DNA of 5,784 nucleotides from Synechococcaceae bacterium WBB_10_009. Its GTDB lineage: Bacteria; Cyanobacteriota; Cyanobacteriia; PCC-6307; Cyanobiaceae. Where the stretch lies: positions 1-5,784 of the forward strand of contig RHBP01000108.1 of the NCBI GenBank assembly GCA_010030955.1, in the 5' to 3' direction. This document shows positions 1 through 4,400 of this stretch, one piece after another; positions within the stretch are counted from its first letter, which is position 1; every line of letters starts with the position of its first letter. The notes beneath the pieces were generated by a model. The model was not told the origin of the DNA and ran no database searches. It worked only from the letters and a program-made list of their open reading frames with translations. Both the position numbers and the translations under genes were made by a program.

Positions 1-201
1 CAGGGCAAGGTGCTCACCACCGCCGAGGCCATCGCCGCTGAGCTGGCCGCCGCCCAGGCCGCCCGCCCGGCAGCGGTGGATGCCACCTTCGCCCCCGACT
101 GCCTCACCCCCGGCGGTGCCCTGCCGATGCGCCGCCGCCGCGGTGGCGCCAACCTGGCGGGCTTCCGCACCATGGCCGGCGGCCTGTTCGGCAAGAAATA
201 G
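1..201 (+). CDS. C-terminal fragment of an unrecognised protein (5' end outside window)
   Basis: The frame is open from the first base and ends at TAG (199-201), giving 66 visible residues. The first in-frame start-like codon is GTG at 10, but the codons before it are also open, so the gene almost certainly begins upstream of the window. The visible part has an alanine-rich helical stretch (TTAEAIAAELAAAQAAR), then a region rich in Pro and Gly, an RRRR run, and a basic tail ending GGLFGKK. I do not recognise the family. It converges with rsmE, with only 23 bp between the two stop codons and no clear terminator hairpin there. High GC at third codon positions fits a real gene. Function is unknown. 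Confidence 0.6.
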   Translation, partial: QGKVLTTAEAIAAELAAAQAARPAAVDATFAPDCLTPGGALPMRRRRGGANLAGFRTMAGGLFGKK

Positions 202-224
202 GCCCCAAGCCGCCGGGCGTTCGA

Positions 225-959
225 TCAACAGCTGCAGCGGCGCCAACGCCACCGGGCCAGGCCCGCCATCGCCGCCACCGCGGCGGTGGAGCTGCGCAGG
301 ATGTGGGGCCCCAGCTGCACGGGCCGCCAGCTGGCCGCCAGGGCCCGCTGCTCCTCGGCCCCACTCCAGCCCCCCTCCGGACCACAGGCGAGCCACACCT
401 GGCCAGCGGCATCGCCCGCGTCGCCCTCCAGGGGCTGGCTGAGGTCTGGCAGCTCCCCCTGGCGGGTGGTGGCCCAGAGCCCCAGCGCCCCTGGGGCCAA
501 CGGCTCCGCCAGCAGGGCCGCCAAGGGCTGCGGCTCGTCGATCCTGGGCAGCCACAGCCGTTCGCACTGCTCCGCCGCCTCGGCGGCGATGCTGCGCCAG
601 CGCTCCGGCTTGAGCTGGCCCAGCACCGCCGTGCGCTCGCACAGCAGGGGGATCAGGCGGTCGACCCCGAGCTCCACCGCCATGCGCACCACCAGCTCGA
701 AATCCCGCTTCACCACCGCCACCGCCAGCACCAGTGCCGGCTGGGGGGCGCCCTGGTGGCAGGCGGGCCGCTCGAGGGGGGTCTGCAGCTGGGCGGCATC
801 GGCGCTGAGCAGGGCGGCATTCCAGAGCGAGCCCTCCCCATCGATCACCGCAAAGCCATCGCCGGGGCCGTAGCGCAGCACCCGGGTGAGGTAGCGGCTC
901 TCCTCGGCGTTGAGCGCCAGGGGGCCGCCGGCCGCCGCCTCCAGGCGGGCCCGGGACAC
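225..959 (-). CDS. rsmE: RsmE, 16S rRNA (uracil-1498-N3)-methyltransferase, 5' end damaged
   Basis: RsmE methylates N3 of U1498 in helix 44 of 16S rRNA using S-adenosylmethionine, late in small-subunit assembly. Seen here: an N-terminal RNA-binding part with ESRYLTRVLRYGPGD, the core KRDFELVVRMAVELGVDRLIPL, and the C-terminal SPOUT knot motifs GPEGGWS (about residue 193) and LGPHILRSSTAAVA (about residue 215), which bind the cofactor in this family. Family-like sequence extends to about 974 (EQRRLLVS), where the inverted repeat begins. Between there and the ATG at 1415 the frame is open but is out-of-frame DUF3531 sequence, so the long ORF is not a natural protein. No ATG, GTG or TTG lies in frame within the repeat; the nearest usable codons are TTG (962) and GTG (959, chosen). 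From 959 the product is 244 residues, close to normal length, so only a few native residues and the start are missing. It probably follows DUF3531 in an operon. Confidence 0.85.
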   Translation of the reverse strand: MSRARLEAAAGGPLALNAEESRYLTRVLRYGPGDGFAVIDGEGSLWNAALLSADAAQLQTPLERPACHQGAPQPALVLAVAVVKRDFELVVRMAVELGVDRLIPLLCERTAVLGQLKPERWRSIAAEAAEQCERLWLPRIDEPQPLAALLAEPLAPGALGLWATTRQGELPDLSQPLEGDAGDAAGQVWLACGPEGGWSGAEEQRALAASWRPVQLGPHILRSSTAAVAAMAGLARWRWRRCSC

Positions 960-1450
960 CAACAGCCGGCGCTGCTCTGCGCCAGCTCGACACCGACGTG
1001 GTGCAGATCGAGGAATTGGTGATCGGCGGGGTGAACGACGACTGGCCGGTGGAGGAGAACCCCGCCGATCACCAATTCCTCGATCTGCACCACGTCGGTG
1101 TCGAGCTGGCGCAGAGTGTTGATCAGCACGTCGAGGGCCAGGGCATCGCTGGTGCCCATGTCGAGCCAGCAGCGGGCCCACTCGCCGCGGTACTCGAGTT
1201 CGCCCATGTTGTGCATCAGGGCGGGCATCGCCCGGGCGGCGGATTCGGCGTCGTAGCCCATCCAGCTCAGCTCGGCGCCCTCCTCCTGCACCTGCAGGTT
1301 CTCGGCGTTGAAACCCCCCAGCTTGCCCAGAAAAAACCAGCTGTCGAACACGGTGTCGATGTAACCGCGCTCCCCCTGGCCGGGGGCATGGGTGAAGCGC
1401 AGCCAGATCCAGCAATTGAACGGATCAACCTCGCGGAATCGGATCTCCAT
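845..1450 (-). CDS. DUF3531 family protein with scrambled C-terminus
   Basis: The N-terminal 130 residues match, as I recall it, the cyanobacterial and plastid-lineage DUF3531 family: MEIRFREVDPFNCWIWL, then VFDSWFFLGKLGGFNAENLQV, MPALMHNMGELEYRGEWAR and WLDMGTSDALALDVLINTLRQL. The molecular function is unknown. ATG 1450 is chosen because the family begins with this MEIRF-type sequence; ATGs at 1483 and 1480 would add eleven or ten uncharacteristic residues. From residue 131 on, the minus-strand reading departs from the family. It passes through the reversed spacer (VLLHRPVVVH), then an inverted copy of its own sequence, then out-of-frame rsmE, ending at 845-847 after 201 codons. The expected continuation, VNDDWPVEEN, is found on the plus strand at 1031-1060. 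The true stop codon is therefore missing and the gene as assembled is probably broken, or the assembly is wrong here. It is divergent from the ABC ATPase. Confidence 0.75.
   Translation of the reverse strand: MEIRFREVDPFNCWIWLRFTHAPGQGERGYIDTVFDSWFFLGKLGGFNAENLQVQEEGAELSWMGYDAESAARAMPALMHNMGELEYRGEWARCWLDMGTSDALALDVLINTLRQLDTDVVQIEELVIGGVLLHRPVVVHPADHQFLDLHHVGVELAQSSAGCWCPGPAWRRRPAAPWRSTPRRAATSPGCCATAPAMALR
975..1116. repeat. 142-bp near-palindrome: 58-bp perfect inverted repeat with 26-nt spacer
   Basis: Bases 975-1032 are the exact reverse complement of 1059-1116, with no mismatch over 58 bp; the spacer is 1033-1058. Pairing stops at 974/1117 and at 1033/1058. The right arm is ordinary DUF3531 coding sequence on the minus strand (LRQLDTDVVQIEELVIGG). 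The left arm plus spacer, read on the plus strand, is the same coding sequence continuing in frame to VNDDWPVEEN. The structure is thus an inverted duplicate of the DUF3531 3' part inserted between that gene and rsmE, not a terminator or a transposon end. No recombinase, direct-repeat target duplication or promoter was seen. A template-switch mutation or a fold-back chimera from amplification or assembly fits best. Confidence 0.97.
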
Positions 1451-1468
1451 CGGCGGCCGGCGCCCAGC

Positions 1469-1474
1469 AGGTGA
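1469..1474 (+). promoter_or_regulatory. Likely Shine-Dalgarno (AGGTGA) for the ABC ATPase
   Basis: AGGTGA ends 11 nt before ATG 1486. It overlaps the alternative GTG start at 1471, which has no ribosome-binding site of its own, so it supports 1486 over 1471. The spacing is slightly long, so ATG 1519 remains possible. Confidence 0.4.
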
Positions 1475-1485
1475 CTCCATCAAAC

Positions 1486-2163
1486 ATGCTGGTGGAGCCC
1501 CCAGCCACGGCGCCCTCGATGCTGGAGCTCCGCTCGCTGCGCTACCAGCCCGCCACGGCGGCCGAACCGGTGCTGCGGGAGATCAACCTCAGCCTCCCCA
1601 TCGGCCAGGCGGCCCTGGTGGCGGGACGCAGTGGCTCCGGCAAATCCACCCTGCTGGAGCTGATCTGCGGCCTGGCCGAACCCAGCGGCGGCAGCATCCT
1701 CTGGCAGGGGGAACCCCTCAACGGGCGCCAGCGCCGCTGGCTCTGCGGGCTGGTGTTTCAGTTTCCGGAGCGCCATTTCCTCGGCCTCAGCGTGGGCCAG
1801 GAGCTGAAGCTGGGCCAACGGCGCCTGCCCTACGACACCGCCGAAGCGGTGCTGCAGCAGGTGGGGTTGGGGTCGGTGTCGTTCCAGCAGGCCCCGGAGC
1901 GGCTCAGCGGCGGCCAGCAACGGCGGTTGGCCCTGGCGGTGCAGCTGCTGCGCAACCCCAGGGTGCTGCTGCTGGATGAACCCACCGCCGGGCTGGATTG
2001 GTCGGTGCGCGACGAGATCCTCGAGCTGCTGGTGGAGCTCAGCGGTGAACGGGTGGTGCTGGTGGTGACCCACGAACCGGAGCTGTTCACGGGCCTGATC
2101 CCAGCGCAGCAGTGCTGGAGCCTCAATCAGGGGGTGCTACAGCCGGCGCTGCAGCCCGCCTGA
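1486..2163 (+). CDS. ABC transporter ATP-binding protein, EcfA/CbiO-like
   Basis: A single nucleotide-binding domain of 225 residues that hydrolyses ATP to drive a membrane partner. All motifs are intact (numbered from ATG 1486): Walker A GRSGSGKST (47-55), Q-loop VFQFPERHFLG (90-100), signature LSGGQQRR (140-147), Walker B VLLLDEPTAGLD (160-171) and the H-loop histidine in VTHEPE (196). The FQFPE Q-loop is typical of energy-coupling-factor and cobalt-type ATPases. I recall a similar stand-alone protein in cyanobacteria and plant plastids (ABCI11/NAP14 type) linked to metal homeostasis; that match is inference. No permease or substrate-binding gene lies in the window, so the substrate is unknown. 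ATG 1486 is preferred for AGGTGA upstream; ATG 1519 (MLELRSLRYQP) would give a shorter, family-like start of 214 residues. hslO follows 72 bp downstream on the same strand. Confidence 0.88.
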   Translation: MLVEPPATAPSMLELRSLRYQPATAAEPVLREINLSLPIGQAALVAGRSGSGKSTLLELICGLAEPSGGSILWQGEPLNGRQRRWLCGLVFQFPERHFLGLSVGQELKLGQRRLPYDTAEAVLQQVGLGSVSFQQAPERLSGGQQRRLALAVQLLRNPRVLLLDEPTAGLDWSVRDEILELLVELSGERVVLVVTHEPELFTGLIPAQQCWSLNQGVLQPALQPA

Positions 2164-2169
2164 GGCCCG

Positions 2170-2194
2170 CATCGCGCCTGCATCGCGCCTGCAT
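2170..2194 (+). repeat. 11-bp tandem repeat (CATCGCGCCTG x2 plus CAT) before hslO
   Basis: Two exact adjacent copies of CATCGCGCCTG (2170-2180 and 2181-2191) followed by a partial CAT, in the gap between the ABC ATPase stop and hslO. A weak TANNNT-type -10 (TACAGT, 2194-2199) directly follows, without a convincing -35. It could be replication slippage or an operator-like duplication; the sequence does not decide. Confidence 0.7.
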
Positions 2195-2235
2195 ACAGTG
2201 CGCCTTCCGGATGGCAGTGGCCGAGGGCAGGGGCG

Positions 2236-3156
2236 ATGGCGGATCGGTTGGTGCGGGCAACGGCGGCCGGCGGCGGCATCCGCCTGGTGGCGGTGAGCAC
2301 CAGCACCACGGCCCGTTACGCCCGGCGGCGCCATGGGCTGTCGTACCTCACCACGGCGCTGCTGGGGCGGGCGATGACCGCCGGCCTGCTGCTGGCCAGC
2401 TCCATGAAAGTGCGGCACGGCCGCGTCAACCTGCGCATCGCCTCCGATGGCCCCCTGCGCGGGCTGATGGTGGATGCGGGCCGCGACGGCAGCGTGCGGG
2501 GCTACGTGGGCTGCCCCGAGCTGGAGCTGGATCTGGTGGGCGAGGCCGATGGCCAGCACCACTTCGATTTCCGCCAGGCCACCGGCACCGGCTACCTGCA
2601 CATCGTGCGCGACCTCGGTGAAGGCGAACCGTTCAGCTCCACCGTGGAACTGGTGAGCGGCGCCATCGGCGACGACGTCGCCTCCTACCTGTTGCATTCG
2701 GAGCAAACCCCCTCGGCGGTGTTCGTGGGGGAGCAGATCAACAGCAGCGGCCTGCACCACTGCGGTGGCGTGTTGGTGCAGGTGCTGCCCAAGGCGGCCC
2801 AGGAGCCGGCGCTGGTGGCCCTGCTGGAGGAGCGCTGCCGCGAAATCACCGGCTTCAGCCAGAAGCTGGCGGCCTGCGAGGGCAACCTCAAGGCCCTGCT
2901 GGAGGAGATCTTCCCCGACCTCGATCCACAGCTGCTGGAGGACGCCGAAGCCAGCCAGGACGTGACCTTCCACTGCCCCTGCAGCCGCAAGCGCAGCGTC
3001 AACGCCCTCAAGCTGCTGGGGCGCGATGAACTGAGCCAGATGCTGCAGGAGGACGGCAAGGCCGAACTCACCTGCCACTTCTGCAATGAGGTGTATGAGG
3101 TGGGGGCCGGCGAGCTGCAGGAGCTGATCGACGAGCTCAACGGCAGCGCCGCCTGA
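2236..3156 (+). CDS. hslO: Hsp33, redox-regulated holdase chaperone
   Basis: Hsp33 is a cytosolic ATP-independent chaperone activated by oxidation: loss of zinc and disulfide formation unfold its C-terminal part and expose a client-binding surface. The 306-residue product has the usual N-terminal core (DRLVRATAAGGGIRLVAVS, then LGRAMTAGLLLASSMK and GYVGCPELELDL) and the C-terminal zinc domain. The four cysteines are at 247 and 249 (CPC) and at 280 and 283 (CHFC), that is CX1CX30CX2C, the same spacing as in E. coli Hsp33, so redox switching should be intact. ATG 2236 is preceded by a purine-rich GAGGGCAGGGG. The length is slightly above the E. coli protein. It lies 72 bp after the ABC ATPase on the same strand, probably co-transcribed, and a strong hairpin follows its stop by 33 bp. 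Confidence 0.95.
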   Translation: MADRLVRATAAGGGIRLVAVSTSTTARYARRRHGLSYLTTALLGRAMTAGLLLASSMKVRHGRVNLRIASDGPLRGLMVDAGRDGSVRGYVGCPELELDLVGEADGQHHFDFRQATGTGYLHIVRDLGEGEPFSSTVELVSGAIGDDVASYLLHSEQTPSAVFVGEQINSSGLHHCGGVLVQVLPKAAQEPALVALLEERCREITGFSQKLAACEGNLKALLEEIFPDLDPQLLEDAEASQDVTFHCPCSRKRSVNALKLLGRDELSQMLQEDGKAELTCHFCNEVYEVGAGELQELIDELNGSAA

Positions 3157-3189
3157 ACCCACGCGCCCCGCACGGGTGGTGCAGGGGCG

Positions 3190-3227
3190 TGTGCAGGGTC
3201 TGACCAGGGTTAGTCAGACCCTGCACA
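3190..3227. terminator. Strong hairpin between convergent hslO and the CPP1-like gene
   Basis: Bases 3190-3204 pair perfectly with 3213-3227 (15 bp, core GCAGGGTCTGAC), with the 8-nt loop CAGGGTTA. It starts 33 bp after the hslO stop and lies about 90 bp beyond the stop of the convergent minus-strand gene, so it is placed to end transcription from both sides. No T-run follows on either strand, so it is not a classic intrinsic terminator. It may act as a U-less terminator or as a 3'-end stabilising structure. Confidence 0.6.
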
Positions 3228-3283
3228 GCAGCGGGCACGATGTGCCGGTGGCTTGGCTCAACCAGTGACAGAGCTCAGCCGCT

Positions 3284-3326
3284 CCGATCGAGCAATCGGA
3301 TCGATCAAGCAACCCGATCAACCAAT
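3284..3326. repeat. Three degenerate 13-mers of type CCGATCAAGCAAT
   Basis: Copies at 3284-3296 (CCGATCGAGCAAT), 3301-3313 (TCGATCAAGCAAC) and 3314-3326 (CCGATCAACCAAT), dense in GATC, overlapping the stop codon of the CPP1-like gene. The first also forms a 6-bp hairpin, TCCGAT/ATCGGA (3283-3300). The role is unknown; it may be a chance low-complexity patch or a weak 3'-end structure for the minus-strand gene. Confidence 0.4.
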
Positions 3327-4022
3327 CAGCAGCGCCCCGAGCACCAGCAGCACCAGCGCCGGCAGGCTCTGCACCTGCTGCGGATCCAGCGGCAACCCCA
3401 GGGGCAGGGCGGGATCCAGGAGCCGCAGCAGCAGCCCCCCCAGCAGCAATCCCAGGCTCAGCAGCAGCACGCTCCAGCCGGCGGCGGGAAGAAGGCGACC
3501 GCTGCGGCGCTGCAGGGTGACCACCGCCAGCACCGTGGCGAAGGCCAGCACCAGTTCGGCGTTGCTGGGGGGCAGCGCCACCAGCAGCCCCAGCAGCACG
3601 GCCCCCACCCCAACGGGCAGCCAGCGTTGGGGGCCCTCCGCCAACGCCAGGGTTGGGACGCTGAAGCTGGGGGCGTTGAAGCTGGGCTTGGGCAGGGCCG
3701 GCAGGTTCGGCAACGAGGGCAGGCTGGGGCGCGCCGGCGGCGCCTTGGCGCTGGGGCGGGCGGCCTCCCGTTGGGAGGCGTTGAGGGCGGCGGAGCTCAC
3801 CTTGCCCTGCTGGCGCTCCTTGAGCCGGTCCATCAACACGGCGTCGTAGGCCGCCTCGATCCGAGCGCGGGCCTGGGGGTCGTCGCCCACCTCCTCCAGC
3901 CGCTGCTGCTTGGCGGCCTGCACGGCGTCAAAGCTGGCATCCGGGCCAATGCCCAGGCGCTCGTAGGGGCTGGCGGGGCCGGGCTGGGACGCGCTGCCGG
4001 TGGGTTCAGCTCCCTGGTTCAT
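3318..4022 (-). CDS. CPP1-like (DUF3353) J-like membrane protein
   Basis: A 234-residue protein with three parts. Residues 18-72 (SPYERLGIGPDASFDAVQAAK through YDAVLMDRLKERQQ) form a J-domain-like helical region without the HPD tripeptide, so classic Hsp70 stimulation is unlikely. Residues 95-124 are a Pro/Ser/Leu linker with repeats (PSLPSLPNLPALPKPSF). The rest is hydrophobic, with probable membrane segments at about 134-151, 155-171, 177-202 and 220-234, the last ending at the C-terminus. This layout matches the cyanobacterial and chloroplast CPP1 family; the plant member (chaperone-like protein of POR1) helps stabilise light-dependent protochlorophyllide oxidoreductase. That role here is inference by family. 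ATG 4022 gives the complete N-terminus. It is convergent with hslO and lies 76 bp downstream of the small protein gene on the same strand. Confidence 0.82.
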   Translation of the reverse strand: MNQGAEPTGSASQPGPASPYERLGIGPDASFDAVQAAKQQRLEEVGDDPQARARIEAAYDAVLMDRLKERQQGKVSSAALNASQREAARPSAKAPPARPSLPSLPNLPALPKPSFNAPSFSVPTLALAEGPQRWLPVGVGAVLLGLLVALPPSNAELVLAFATVLAVVTLQRRSGRLLPAAGWSVLLLSLGLLLGGLLLRLLDPALPLGLPLDPQQVQSLPALVLLVLGALLIG

Positions 4023-4098
4023 CGATGGCGACCCGGCGCGCGACGCGGTTCAAGCGTAATGAGCGGAGCGGGGTTGAGCGCTGGGGGCGGGGCTGGCT

Positions 4099-4323
4099 TC
4101 AAAAGAGGGGCTCGCTGTGGCGGTATCCCGCCTCCAGCTGCAGGCGGCGGCGTTGCTGCTCCGCCTCCTCGCAGGGCAGCCAGCGGCGGCGCTTCAGCAG
4201 GGGCATTTGGGGGGGCAGGTGGCTGCCCTCGCGCATTTCCACCCGCGCGCCGCCAGGCACAAACGCGACGTAATCACTGCCGCCATCGGTGCGGGGCCGC
4301 ACCAGCCAGAGGGGTCTCGCCAT
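4099..4323 (-). CDS. Small basic protein of unknown function (74 aa)
   Basis: The ORF begins MARPLWLVRPRTDGGSDYV and ends RLQLEAGYRHSEPLF. It has a short beta-like first half with a PGG turn and a basic second half (PLLKRRRWLPCEEAEQQRRR) that looks helical; there is no signal peptide or membrane segment. The pattern of an LLKRRR..L..EEA..  block followed by a Gly-aromatic-Arg end loosely recalls the DUF1651 small proteins of marine picocyanobacteria, but I am not sure of this. ATG 4323 is chosen; GTG 4335 would add four residues and has a better-placed AAAGG (8 nt upstream). It sits between prfC (77 bp upstream) and the CPP1-like gene, all on the minus strand, so the three may share transcripts. 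The larger open frame running back through prfC is a shadow. Confidence 0.55.
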   Translation of the reverse strand: MARPLWLVRPRTDGGSDYVAFVPGGARVEMREGSHLPPQMPLLKRRRWLPCEEAEQQRRRLQLEAGYRHSEPLF

Positions 4324-4374
4324 TGCCAGAACCACCGTTGTGACCTTTCTTCGCAGAATTCTGGCGAGGCATTC

Positions 4375-4392
4375 CGGCGGCCGTGGCCGCCG
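4375..4392. other. GC-rich hairpin just downstream of prfC
   Basis: CGGCGGCC (4375-4382) is the reverse complement of GGCCGCCG (4385-4392), separated by only GT, so the real stem is about 7 bp with a 4-nt loop. It starts 8 nt after the prfC stop on the minus strand. No T-run follows, so it could weaken read-through or protect the prfC 3' end. A chance palindrome in GC-rich DNA is also possible. Confidence 0.35.
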
Positions 4393-4400
4393 CAGGTGCC

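Noticed and set aside
275..292. Short CCACC/GGTGG palindrome near the 3' end of rsmE
   Set aside because: It has only 5 bp of stem within coding sequence and is expected by chance at this GC content.
975..1116. Invertible promoter, phase-variation switch or transposon end
   Set aside because: The spacer is coding sequence with no promoter, and there is no recombinase or transposase in the window. The arms are duplicated coding sequence, not terminal repeats of an element.
960..1415. N-terminal extension of RsmE to ATG 1415 (a 396-residue protein)
   Set aside because: The extension is DUF3531 read out of frame plus the inverted copy; it is Arg/Pro-rich shadow sequence and RsmE family sequence starts only near 974.
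998..1474. Plus-strand ORF beginning in VQIEELVIGGVNDDWPVEEN
   Set aside because: Only the first roughly 20 residues are true DUF3531-like code, from the inverted copy. The rest is antisense of DUF3531, so it is not an independent gene.
4023..4098. Possible promoter (TACGCT as -10) for the CPP1-like gene on the minus strand
   Set aside because: It has only a TANNNT match without a credible -35, which is too weak to list as a feature.
3240..4343. Long plus-strand ORF opposite the CPP1-like gene (367 residues)
   Set aside because: It is Gln/Gly/Ala-rich low-complexity antisense of a recognisable gene, as expected in GC-rich DNA.
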